DNA of 64,000 bases from contig CAWAQA010000008.1 of assembly GCA_963784065.1 (NCBI GenBank), positions 166,795 through 230,794 of the forward strand, in the 5' to 3' direction. The DNA comes from CAWAQA01 sp963784065 (lineage in GTDB: Bacteria > Acidobacteriota > Vicinamibacteria > Vicinamibacterales > UBA2999). The notes under the pieces are model-generated. The model worked only from the letters and a program-made list of their open reading frames with translations, did not search any database and was not told the origin of the DNA. Below are positions 37,577-46,556 of this stretch, one piece after another. The position numbers were made by a program, and so were the translations under genes. The stretch's first letter is position 1, and each line of letters starts with the position of its first letter.

Positions 37577-39322
37577 ATGTTAGAGACCGCAGCCCGCCCC
37601 GCCGACACCAATGCCACCGACGCCGAGCGGAAGCTGACGGATGGCTTTCACCTCGTGATCGATGCGCTCACGCTTAACGGCGTCACCACGATCTACGGTG
37701 TGCCTGGCATCCCGATCACGGACTTCGGCCGTCTGGCACAGGCCGCGGGCATGCGCGTCATCTCGTTCCGGCATGAGCAGCACGCCGGCAACGCCGCGGC
37801 CATTGCCGGCTTCCTGACGAAGAAGCCCGGCATCTGCCTCACGGTGTCGGCGCCCGGCTTTCTCAACGGTCTGACTGCCCTGGCCAATGCGACGACCAAC
37901 TGCTTTCCGATGATCCTGATCAGCGGCTCGTCCGAGCGTGAGATCGTCGACCTGCAGCAGGGCGACTACGAAGAGATGGACCAACTGGCTATCGCGAAGC
38001 CCCTCTGCAAGGCGGCCTTCCGCGTGCTGCATGCCGCAGACATCGGCATCGGCGTGGCGCGCGCGATCCGCGCAGCTGTTTCTGGTCGTCCGGGCGGCGT
38101 CTACCTTGATCTGCCGGCCAGACTCTTCCCTCAGGTGATGGACGCGGAGGCTGGAGCCAGGTCACTCGTCAAGGTCATCGACCCGGCGCCGGCCCAGCTT
38201 CCCGATCCGGCCGCTGTCGAGCGTGCGCTCGATCTCCTGAAGGGTGCCAAGCGCCCCCTGATCATTCTCGGCAAAGGCGCGGCCTACGCGCAGGCCGATG
38301 ATCAGATCCGCGCCCTGGTCGAAAAGAGCGGCATGCCGTTCCTGCCGATGAGCATGGCCAAGGGCCTGTTGCCCGACACGCATCCGCAGTCGGCGGGTGC
38401 GGCGCGCTCGACGGTGCTGAAAGACGCCGACGTCGTCATGCTGATTGGCGCCCGCCTCAACTGGCTGCTGTCGCACGGCAAGGGCAAGACCTGGGGTGAG
38501 CCGGGATCGAAGAAGTTCATCCAGATCGACATCGAGCCCAAGGAGATGGACAGCAACGTCGAGATCGTCGCTCCGGTGGTCGGCGATATCGGCTCCTGCG
38601 TGTCGGCTCTTCTCGAGGGCATGGACGGCACGTGGCCGGCCCCACCGGCTGACTGGGTCGGCAACATCAATTCGCGCAAGGCAGAGAACATCGCCAAGAT
38701 GGCGTCGAAGCTGACGCGGCAGTCGGCGCCGATGGACTTCCACAGCGCGCTCGGCGCACTGCGCACCGTCATCAAGGAGCGGCCGGATGCCATCCTCGTC
38801 AACGAAGGCGCCAACACCCTCGATCTCGCGCGCGGTGTCATCGACATGTATCAACCGCGCAAGCGCCTGGACGTCGGCACCTGGGGCGTCATGGGCATCG
38901 GAATGGGCTTTGCCGTCGCGGCCGCCGTGGAGACCGGTAAGCCCGTGCTCGCGATCGAAGGCGACAGCGCCTTCGGCTTCTCCGGCATGGAAGTGGAAAC
39001 GATTTGCCGGTACAACCTGCCGGTCTGCATCGTCGTCTTCAACAACAACGGCATCTATCGCGGAACCGACGTCAATCCCACTGGCGGTTCGGATGTTGCG
39101 ACCACCGTCTTCGTCAAGGATGCGCGCTACGACAAGATGATGGAGGCCTTCGGTGGCGTTGGCGTCCATGTGACCACGCCCGACGAGCTGAGCCGCGCCG
39201 TGAACACGGCCATGGACTCCGGCAGGCCGACCCTCATCAACGCGGTGATCGACCCGGCGGCCGGCACCGAGAGCGGCAGCATCGGCAAACTCAACCCGCA
39301 AAGCGCGGTTCGCAAGAAGTAA
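37577..39322 (+). CDS. oxc: oxalyl-CoA decarboxylase
   Basis: Thiamine-diphosphate enzyme: oxalyl-CoA to formyl-CoA and CO2. 581 residues, start ATG 37577 set by GGAGGA five bases before. The match to Oxalobacter Oxc is visible by eye throughout: GVPGIPITDFGRLAQ, RHEQHAGNAAAIAGF, SAPGFLNGLTALANATTNCF, SSEREIVDLQQGDYEEMDQ, GARLNWLLSHGKGKTWG, TWGVMGIGMGFAVAAA, GDSAFGFSGMEVETICRYNLP and YDKMMEAFGG. GDSAFGFSGME carries the ThDP-Mg motif. No frameshift. First gene of the oxc-frc-acyl-CoA synthetase operon. Confidence 0.97.
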   Translation: MLETAARPADTNATDAERKLTDGFHLVIDALTLNGVTTIYGVPGIPITDFGRLAQAAGMRVISFRHEQHAGNAAAIAGFLTKKPGICLTVSAPGFLNGLTALANATTNCFPMILISGSSEREIVDLQQGDYEEMDQLAIAKPLCKAAFRVLHAADIGIGVARAIRAAVSGRPGGVYLDLPARLFPQVMDAEAGARSLVKVIDPAPAQLPDPAAVERALDLLKGAKRPLIILGKGAAYAQADDQIRALVEKSGMPFLPMSMAKGLLPDTHPQSAGAARSTVLKDADVVMLIGARLNWLLSHGKGKTWGEPGSKKFIQIDIEPKEMDSNVEIVAPVVGDIGSCVSALLEGMDGTWPAPPADWVGNINSRKAENIAKMASKLTRQSAPMDFHSALGALRTVIKERPDAILVNEGANTLDLARGVIDMYQPRKRLDVGTWGVMGIGMGFAVAAAVETGKPVLAIEGDSAFGFSGMEVETICRYNLPVCIVVFNNNGIYRGTDVNPTGGSDVATTVFVKDARYDKMMEAFGGVGVHVTTPDELSRAVNTAMDSGRPTLINAVIDPAAGTESGSIGKLNPQSAVRKK

Positions 39323-39354
39323 GCATCACGATCGTTTTCAGAGGGTCTCATCAG

Positions 39355-40603
39355 ATGGGCAAGGCACTGGACGGCGTTCGCATCCTCGACTTCACTCATG
39401 TTCAGTCGGGTCCAACGTGTACCCAGCTGCTTGCGTGGCTGGGAGCCGACGTCATCAAGGTGGAACGGGCCGGCGAGGGCGACATCACACGCGGCCAGCT
39501 GCGCGACATTCCAGGCGTGGACAGCCTGTATTTCACGATGCTCAACGGGAACAAGCGCTCGATCACCGTCGACGCCAAGAATCCGAAGGGCAAGCAGATT
39601 CTCGAAGCCCTGGTCAAGGATGCGACGTGCTGGTCGAGAACTTCGGCCCGGGCGCGCTCGACCGCATGGGGTTCACGTGGGAGCACATCCAGGAGCTCAA
39701 TCCGCGCATGATTGTCGCGTCGGTCAAGGGCTTCGGCCCCGGGCCGTACGAAGACTGCAAGGTCTACGAGAACATCGCGCAATGCGCGGGCGGCGCGGCG
39801 TCGACGACCGGCTTCGATGACGGCCCGCCGCTGGTCACCGGCGCGCAGATCGGCGACAGCGGGACGGGGCTGCATCTGGCGCTCGGCATCGTGTCGGCCT
39901 TGTACCAGCGCCACACGACCGGCCGCGGCCAGCGCGTGTTCGCGGCGATGCAGGACGGCGTGCTCAATCTGTCCCGCGTCAAGCTGCGCGATCAGCAGCG
40001 GCTCGCGCGCACGAAAGTCCTGGAGGAGTACCCGCAGTATCCCGAACGGACATTTCGGCGAGGCCGTCCCGCGCGCGGGCAATGCCTCCGGCGGCGGGCA
40101 GCCCGGATGGATTGTCAAGTGCAAGGGTTGGGAGACCGACCCCAATGCCTATATCTACTTCATCACCCAGGCGCCGGTGTGGAAGGCGATCTGCACGGTG
40201 ATCGGGCGCGAGGAATGGCTGACCGATCCGCGGTACGCCACGCCGAAAGCCCGGCTGCCGCATCTGATGGACATCTTCGGCCAGATCGAGGAGTGGACGA
40301 AGACCAAGACCAAGTTCGAGGCGATGGACATCGTTCAACGCGCACGACATTCCGTGCGGCCCGATCCTCTCGATGAAGGAGATCGCCGAGGAGCCGTCGC
40401 TGCGCGCCACCGGCACGATCGTCGAAGTCGATCACCCGACGCGCGGCCCCTACCTCACGGTCGGCAATCCGATCAAGATGTCCGACAGCCCGACCGACGT
40501 GCACGCGCTCGCCGCTGCTCGGCGAGCACACCGACGAGATCCTGGCCGAGATCGGCTACGGCGCGGATCAGATCGCGGCGCTCGGGCTGAGAAAGTCATC
40601 TGA
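39355..40603 (+). CDS. frc: formyl-CoA:oxalate CoA-transferase, frameshifted
   Basis: Class III CoA-transferase that moves CoA from formyl-CoA to oxalate, releasing formate. Opens LDGVRILDFTHVQSGPTCTQ. VLVENFGPGALDRMGFTW, QIGDSGTGLHLALGIVSAL (the Asp here is the acyl-carrying residue of the family), HFGEAVPRAGNASGGGQPGW and FNAHDIPCGPILSMKEIAEEP are all recognisable. About 415 residues once corrected. The break near 39625 is a one-base deletion (GCGGAC to GCGAC); others near 40045, 40345, 40515 and 40590 are indels. 32 bases downstream of oxc. Confidence 0.94.
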
Positions 40604-40673
40604 CACGTCGAGCGTCACCTGGCGCTGCGAGGCGGCGCCGTCGGAGCGCGCCCATGTCGTATCGAGGAACAGG

Positions 40674-42836
40674 ATGACCAACAACAAGACCGAAGTCAGG
40701 CGTGTTCTGGACACCGTCAAGGCCGAAGGCCGCACTGCGCTCACCGCACCCGAAGGCAAGATCGTGTGCGAGGCATACGGCATCACCGTTCCCAAGGAAG
40801 GCGTGGCGACGTCGGCCGGTAGAAGCGGCGACGATCGCTGCCGGCATCGGCTTTCCGGTCGTGCTCAAGATCGTGTCGCCGGAGATTCTGCACAAGACCG
40901 AGGCCGGAGGCGTCCTGGTCGGCGTGAAAAGCGCCGAGGAAGCCGAAAAGGGCTTCGCCGCCATCATGGCCAGCGCCAGGAAGTACAACGCCGACGCCAA
41001 CCTGCTCGGCGTCCAGGTGCAGCAGATGGTCACCGGCGGCCAGGAAGTCATCATCGGCGCGGTGACCGATCCCGTGTTCGGAAAGCTGGTCGCCTTCGGT
41101 CTGGGCGGCGTGCTGGTCGAGGTGCTCAAGGACATCACGTTCCGTCTGGCGCCCGCGACCCAGGGAGGACGCCGTATCGATGCTCGACGGCATCGCCGCC
41201 GCGGAGATCCTCAAGGGCGTGCGTGGCGCGGATCCGGTCAATCGCGACGCGCTCGCGCACGATGATCCAGAGCGTCTCGCAGCTCATCGCCGATTTTCCC
41301 GAGATCGCGGAGATGGACTTGAACCCGGTCTTCGCGAGCAAGCAGCGGCGCGATCGCGGCCGACGTCCGGATCGTCGTCAATTTCTCGCCGGCGCCGGCG
41401 CGTTACCGCCCGAAGCACGAGGACATCGTCCGCGACATGAATCGCATCATGAAGCCGAATGCGATCGCCGTCATCGGCGCCTCCTCCGAGGCGGGCAAGA
41501 TCGGGAACTCGGTGATGAAGAACCTGATCAACGGCGGCTACAAGGGCGAGATCTACCCGATCAATCCGTCCGCCGACGAGATCATGGGCGTCAAGGCGTA
41601 CAAGAGCGTCAAGGACGTCCCGGGCGTCATCGACGTCGCGGTGTTCGCGATCCCGGCCAAGTTCGTGGCGTCGGCGCTGGTCGAGTGCGGCGAGAAAAAG
41701 ATTCCGGGCGCCGTCCTCATTCCCTCGGGATTTGCCGAGACCGGCAACGTCGCGGGACAGCAGGAGATCATCGAGGTCGGCCGCAAGCACGGCGTCCGCC
41801 TGATGGGTCCGAACATCTACGGGTTCTACTACACGTGGAGCAACCTGTGCGCGACGTTCTGCACCGCGTACGACGTCAAGGGCAACGCGGCGCTGTCGTC
41901 GCAGTCTGGCGGCATCGGCATGGCGATCATCGGCTTCTCCCGCTCGGCGAAGATGGGCGTCTCGGCGATCGTCGGCCTGGGCAACAAGTCGGATATCGAC
42001 GAGGACGACCTGCTGACGTTTTTCGAGCAGGACGACAACACGCAGATCATCGTGCAGCACTGCGAGGACCTGAAGGACGGCCGCGCCTTCGCCGAGGTCG
42101 CCAAGCGCGTGTCGAAGACAGAAGCCCGTTGTCATGCTCAAGGCCGGCCGTACCGCCATGGGTGCGCGCGCCGCCAGCTCGCATACCGGCGCGCTCGCCG
42201 GCAACGACAAGATCTACGACGATGTGCTCAGGCAGTCCGGGGTCATTCGCGCGCGCTCCCTGCGCGAGATGCTCGAGTTCGCCCGCGCGATTCCCGATCC
42301 TGCCAACGCCCGAGGGCGAGAACATCGTGATCATCACCGGGGCCGGGGGCTCCGGCGTGCTGCTGTCCGACGCGGTGGTGGACAACGGGCTGTCGCTCAT
42401 GGCGATGCCGCCCGACCTCGATGCCGCGTTCCGCAAGTTCATCCCGCCGTTCGGTGCGTCCGGCAACCCCGTGGACATCACCGGCGGCGAGCCGCCGAAG
42501 ACCTACCAGAACACGGTTCGGCTCGGGCTCGAGGACCCGCGGATCCACGCGCTCATCCTCGGCTACTGGCACACCATCGTCACGCCGCCGATGGTGTTCG
42601 CGAAGCTCCTGGCCGAGATCGTCGAGGAAATGCGGGCGAAGGGAATCCACAAGCCGGTCGTCGTCTCGCTGGCGGGCGACGTCGAGGTCGAAGAGGCATC
42701 TGAGTATCTCTTCGACCATCGGATTCCGGCCTACCCCTACTCGACCGAAATCCCGGTCGACGTGCTCGGCGCCAAGTACAGGTGGGCGCGCGGCGCCGGG
42801 CTGCTCTCGGGCCAGAAACGCGTCACGTCTGTTTGA
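40674..42836 (+). CDS. ADP-forming acyl-CoA synthetase, ATP-grasp and CoA-binding domains fused, frameshifted
   Basis: Family of NDP-forming acetate/succinate-type CoA ligases, about 715 residues, with beta (ATP-grasp) domain first and alpha domain second. Beta: KIVCEAYGITVPKEG, FPVVLKIVSPEILHKTEAGGV, VQQMVTGGQEVIIG, MDLNPVFA. Alpha: IAVIGASSEAGKIGNSV, GYKGEIYPINPSADEI, LMGPNIYGF and the phosphohistidine SHTGALAGND. Six one-base insertions between blocks. In the oxc-frc operon it may prime oxalate with CoA, or run backwards to make ATP from formyl-CoA. Closely related substrates cannot be distinguished by eye. ATG 40674 follows AGGAAC. Confidence 0.88.
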   Translation: MTNNKTEVRRVLDTVKAEGRTALTAPEGKIVCEAYGITVPKEGVATSAGRSGDDRCRHRLSGRAQDRVAGDSAQDRGRRRPGRREKRRGSRKGLRRHHGQRQEVQRRRQPARRPGAADGHRRPGSHHRRGDRSRVRKAGRLRSGRRAGRGAQGHHVPSGARDPGRTPYRCSTASPPRRSSRACVARIRSIATRSRTMIQSVSQLIADFPEIAEMDLNPVFASKQRRDRGRRPDRRQFLAGAGALPPEARGHRPRHESHHEAECDRRHRRLLRGGQDRELGDEEPDQRRLQGRDLPDQSVRRRDHGRQGVQERQGRPGRHRRRGVRDPGQVRGVGAGRVRREKDSGRRPHSLGICRDRQRRGTAGDHRGRPQARRPPDGSEHLRVLLHVEQPVRDVLHRVRRQGQRGAVVAVWRHRHGDHRLLPLGEDGRLGDRRPGQQVGYRRGRPADVFRAGRQHADHRAALRGPEGRPRLRRGRQARVEDRSPLSCSRPAVPPWVRAPPARIPARSPATTRSTTMCSGSPGSFARAPCARCSSSPARFPILPTPEGENIVIITGAGGSGVLLSDAVVDNGLSLMAMPPDLDAAFRKFIPPFGASGNPVDITGGEPPKTYQNTVRLGLEDPRIHALILGYWHTIVTPPMVFAKLLAEIVEEMRAKGIHKPVVVSLAGDVEVEEASEYLFDHRIPAYPYSTEIPVDVLGAKYRWARGAGLLSGQKRVTSV

Positions 42837-42841
42837 TGGAC

Positions 42842-42875
42842 GAGCGGCAGTCGGCTTGAACGCCGGCTGCCGACT
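42842..42875. terminator. imperfect hairpin after the oxalate operon
   Basis: GAGCGGCAGTCGGC and GCCGGCTGCCGACTC pair with one or two mismatches around a 5-base loop, 6 bases past the last stop. No T-run, so Rho-independent activity is doubtful, but position and strength suggest a 3' end. Confidence 0.45.
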
Positions 42876-43074
42876 CAGGACCAGCCGTTATCACTGCCCT
42901 CCTGCGCCGCTCACGCCGCGACACGTCGAACCGTGAGCGATGGCGGCGCACGAACGCTCTTGATATAGTGACGGGGCCGCCGGGGTGACAGCGACCGCGC
43001 TGCTGCCCGGTGCGACCCTCGAACACGACGGCCGGACGCAGAATTGAGATAAAACACTTACTGATAACAAGTTA

Positions 43075-43149
43075 GGGCCCCTAGCTCAGTGGTAGAGCAC
43101 CTGACTTTTAATCAGGGTGTCCCGGGTTCGATCCCCGGGGGGCCCACCA
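43075..43149 (+). tRNA. tRNA-Lys (anticodon UUU)
   Basis: 75 bases with encoded CCA. GGGCCCC/GGGGCCC acceptor stem is perfect, D arm AGCTCAGTGGTAGAGC, anticodon arm CCTGA-CTTTTAA-TCAGG giving UUU, and T arm CCGGG-TTCGATC-CCCGG. Followed 122 bases later by tRNA-Glu on the same strand. Confidence 0.97.
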
Positions 43150-43271
43150 CGAATCGTGATGCGATTTGTGATTCGGGGTGGCTCATAGCGGAGCGCGGGG
43201 TCGCGCAGCGCGACGCAGCGATCGTGCGAGTCGTGAGCCATCACGGATCGCCGGACATCACTGGCCTGAAC

Positions 43272-43347
43272 GTCCCCATCGTCCAGAGGCCTAGGACGCG
43301 GCCCTTTCAAGGCTGAAACCCGGGTTCGAATCCCGGTGGGGACGCCA
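43272..43347 (+). tRNA. tRNA-Glu (anticodon UUC)
   Basis: 76 bases with encoded CCA. GTCCCCA pairs with TGGGGAC in the acceptor stem; anticodon loop CTTTCAA gives UUC; T arm CCGGG-TTCGAAT-CCCGG. The antisense strand of its 3' half is open and forms the C-terminus of the adjacent recombinase remnant, so this tRNA is a likely integration site. Confidence 0.97.
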
Positions 43348-44535
43348 CGTTATGTGGAAGCACCCGGAGCGCGAGACGGCTAAGGTCGCCGGCTCCGGTC
43401 ACCTCCCAGCCGAACGCCCCGTCCCGACAGGTCGTCACCCCCAGACGCTCATCGAACAAGACCCCGAGCAGTTCGCGGGCGGCGACGGTGTCGCTGCGTA
43501 AGACCTCTTGATAGTGCGGTATCAGCTCCGCAGTTCGTCCACAATTTGGGCAGGCCGCAGCGCGGGAGGCAGCATCGAGCAGCCGCCCCAGCTCTTGTTC
43601 CACACCGGTAGACTCGGTTTCTCGGTCCTGAATAGCCTGGGCAACGGCTGCGCTCCCGATCCCTGGGCCACCATCTGGATCAGGCGGTCGATCTCACGCC
43701 TTAGTTCGACCTTCCTGTTTCTGAGTCTGCGAATGTTCTCAGCATGGTCGCCGGGATCAGCCAGCGCGTTTGCTGCCCTCGACACCGCAGCGTCGATGAT
43801 CTGAGGGTTGAGGAGAGTGGACTCGACAGCCGTCAACAGACGATCCTCCATCTGGACCAGAGGACGACGACGTCGCTGTCGCAGACCTTCTTGCCCTTCC
43901 GCTGACAAGCCGAGCATCCGTAGAACAGCTGCCGCCTGCCATCACGTTGACGGTGAACAACCTCGATGCCCGCTCCGCACCCGTCACACCGCAGAAAGCC
44001 CGTCAACAGGTGCTTCGGATGGGATCCGACCGGACGCCCTCCTTTACCCTTCGACCGCTGCGCTGCCGCCTGAAGGCGCTGCTGGACCGCGCTCCAGAGT
44101 TCCTCGGGGACGATTCGCAATTCCTCGTTGTCGGTCGAAACCCACTCGTCTTGTGGCCGGGGCCGCTGTTCCACGCGTCCCCACGGGTCGCGCTTCTTCG
44201 ACCTGTTCCACACGACCACTCCCGCATAGAGCGGCCGATACAACACCTCTCGCACCGACGACGAACTCCAGCCAGCGGGTCTTCCACGTTGCGGCCTCGG
44301 TGTGGCAGCGCCTTCCTCGTTCAGCCGCTTGGCTATCGCCGTAAACCCGGCACCTCCGGCGTACACGTCAAAGATCCTTCTGACCTCACGTGCCTGGTCC
44401 GCGTTCACTCGACGCACAACGTGCGGACGCCGCCCATCCGCGCCGAACACTTCGACGTTGTCGTAGCCGAACACGCGTCCACCAGTGACATGGCCCGCTC
44501 GTGCCTTGCGAGTCAGAGCGTCGTGCCACCGCGCA
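43307..44535 (-). pseudogene. large serine recombinase remnant lacking its catalytic domain
   Basis: Reads as the recombinase and zinc-ribbon part of a large serine integrase. ALTRKARAGHVTGGRVFGYD and AKRLNEEGAATPRPQ belong to the recombinase domain. LTGFLRCDGCGAGIEV with FYGCSACQRKGKKVC is the Cys4 zinc ribbon, and LRNRKVELRREIDRLIQMV is the coiled coil. Frames change at about 43860 and 43600 with deletion-type shifts, unlike the insertion pattern elsewhere, so true decay is likely. The N-terminal resolvase domain with the catalytic Ser is absent: homology stops near 44535, where a relaxase fragment begins on the other strand. The C-terminal residues PPGFEPGFQP are antisense tRNA-Glu. Confidence 0.85.
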
Positions 44536-44539
44536 GCGG

Positions 44540-44802
44540 ATGCTCTTCGTGGTGGATACCATCGAGGGGGCGCGAACCTGAACCAGCGCACGGCCTATCT
44601 GGGCCCGACCAGGGGGCGCGAAGACATCCGGGTCTACTGCGACAACAAGGCGCGTATGGTGCGCGACCTCAGTCGCAATCTGTCGCAGCGATCGGCCATC
44701 GAACAGGTCCCGCCGGCGAAGACCGCACACCAGGCGCTCGGCGTGGCACGCACATGCCCCCCCTACTGCCAAACGCTTTCACAGGAAGGACTGGCGTCCT
44801 GA
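44540..44802 (+). pseudogene. C-terminal remnant of a MobF-type conjugative relaxase
   Basis: MLFVVDTIEGA, then after a frame change near 44572 NLNQRTAYLGPTRGREDIRVY and CDNKARMVRDLSRNLSQRSAIE. This matches the last part of the helicase domain of TraA/TraI relaxases, where a VNxRxxYVxxSRxRxDxxIYT...L motif ends the protein. Only about 85 residues survive and the frame is broken, so it is non-functional, but it shows that a conjugative element once lay here. Confidence 0.68.
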
Positions 44803-45011
44803 GCACCCTCGGGGTGTCTGCTCACGAGCACTTTTGTGACCGTGGGAAAAAATCTCACCAATCGTGAGCTCTTTCCCTTCGTCCTTGCGCCTGTATTCAA
44901 TGAAGGAACGCCATCGGCAGAAAAACGTTCAGTCACAGAGTGTGATTCGGCGCAGAGCGGCGTTCCTTATAGGGTGGTTCCACAACGGAATCCGAGTAAG
45001 GAGAACAAGCC

Positions 45012-45476
45012 ATGAAGAAGAATGTCTTCGTCCGCGTGGCGCTGGTGGCGTGTATGGCTGTGCTGTCATTGACGACGGCACTCGCTCAGGAAGAGAGTTC
45101 TGAAGCGGCTGCCCAGAAGGCAGCGGCCTCGGAGAAGGCCGCAGTGGCGGCGACAGGTCAGACGGCGTCGTCGGGGGCGGAGTATGTGAGTGATTACAGC
45201 ACCTACGTCGCCAATTGTGTGGTCGGGCCGCGAACTGGAGATACGCTCGTGCGGTGCTATAACGTGGGCTTCACGGCGAGTAACCCGCGGAACGTGCAGT
45301 GTCAGGCCCGCAACCCCCGCACCGAGTTTATCAACTATCCAGACCAATTCGCCTGTCAAGTGATTGGCACATCATCGGCCAATCGTGGAACGGTCTGGAT
45401 CCGCGTGCGGCGGCTCGACGTGCCCGGTTGGGGGTGGGGCCAGAACCTGAATATCAATCTGCACGTGGTCCAGTAG
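45012..45476 (+). CDS. small exported Cys-containing protein
   Basis: 154 residues with signal peptide MKKNVFVRVALVACMAVLSL...TALAQ and AAGGAG eight bases before the ATG. After an Ala/Glu/Lys-rich spacer (27-55) the mature domain has four Cys (ANC, VRC, VQC, FAC) likely to form two disulphides, and an aromatic/Asn-rich end, GWGWGQNLNINLHVVQ. Base composition is lower in GC than the neighbours, in a region full of mobile remnants. Not recognised; it may be cargo of the decayed element. Confidence 0.7.
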   Translation: MKKNVFVRVALVACMAVLSLTTALAQEESSEAAAQKAAASEKAAVAATGQTASSGAEYVSDYSTYVANCVVGPRTGDTLVRCYNVGFTASNPRNVQCQARNPRTEFINYPDQFACQVIGTSSANRGTVWIRVRRLDVPGWGWGQNLNINLHVVQ

Positions 45477-45799
45477 CTGATAGAGCCACACACCTATCAG
45501 CAGTGACACCATGTGATCGTTGGTCTCCAACGGGCGCCAACGACCCTCCTGAGCCCCGTAGTACTCAACGGCTCAGTGCGGGTCACCGTTTTTCTGATTC
45601 GCGCGAGAAGCGGCGAGGTGGTGGATCGAAGGCGACGTATGTTCGTCCATCGATCCACCACACGCCGCGTCGGCGCCTGGAACTTCTGGGGTCCGTCCTC
45701 GAATTCAGTGGGGCGGTCCTGATGGCCAACGCCCTGCTCGGTCTCATCAACCCGCTCGACCTGCCCCGGTATCTCCTCAGTGCCCTGGTCGGGGGCAAG
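45477..45799. other. no gene recognised
   Basis: Open frames here are short and unlike known proteins. The region probably holds degraded mobile-element sequence leading into the IS3 tail. Confidence 0.4.
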
Positions 45800-45880
45800 A
45801 CCGCCAGCAGGCATCGTCAGCCGGGCGTATTCATTGGGGCTGAGGCCCTTGAGAGCCCGGTGAGGTCACGGCTCGTTCAC
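45800..45880 (-). pseudogene. IS3-family transposase C-terminal scrap
   Basis: The minus strand reads VNEP-stop-PHRALKGLSPNEYARL, the typical end of IS3 OrfB (NExRPHxALxGLxPxEYA), with an in-frame stop where Arg is expected. No transposase core or terminal repeat remains around it. Confidence 0.55.
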
Positions 45881-46164
45881 GTTTCGTGATTGACGTCCCC
45901 GGGATGGGTCCGCGCTAGCACGTCCTACGCGGCCTGGTGGGTGGCAGGTGCCGACCATCGCGCCCGCTCGCGAGTTGCATGAACACGGCGGCATTCCCAC
46001 CGAACCATGCGACTTGACCAGTCCGGACTGACGGAGTAGCTGATCGTCGAGGCTCGTCCATCTACCCTTGCACTGTGTGTACGCACGCAGAAACACGTTC
46101 CCGCCCTGGGACCTTCGGGTCGGCTCAAACTTTCCATCCCGAGCACGCCTGGATTCAACGCGTC

Positions 46165-46545
46165 GGCAAGATGGCGCTCCCACGCTTTGTTCAGCTCGGA
46201 CTTCAACCTGCCCAATTCGTCATCACTGGCGTCCTCGGGCCAGCCGGTCTTGGCCAATCCCCATTGGCCTCAGCGTCATGCGGCGCTGGCTCCTTCCATT
46301 CCGCCGCATACCGCCTGACCGCGCTGAGATCTCCTGCCGCCTCCGCAGTGAGCGCCAGAGCGCGGTATATCTGTCCAGCCCCTGGTGAGCTGCCCTGCTG
46401 TCGTTCACCGTCAGGGCTTGCGACAAGTGCTGTATTGCACGGTCCCTCGCGAGCGCCCCTCTTTCCATGTGCAGACCCGCCTCCAGGTCTTTCGCGGCTG
46501 CCGAGTACGCTCGCCCGGCCCAGTAAAGAAGCGTGCTATTTCCCG
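46165..46545 (-). pseudogene. degenerate helical (TPR-like?) ORF
   Basis: The minus strand gives LLYWAGRAYSAAAKDLEAGLHMERGALARDRAIQHL... then, after a frame change, ALTAEAAGDLSAVRRYAAEWKE and further on TGWPEDASDDELGRLKSELNKAWE. The pattern of paired helices suggests a tetratricopeptide-like protein in pieces. No start or intact frame found. Weak call. Confidence 0.3.
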
Positions 46546-46556
46546 GAGTTCCGCGA

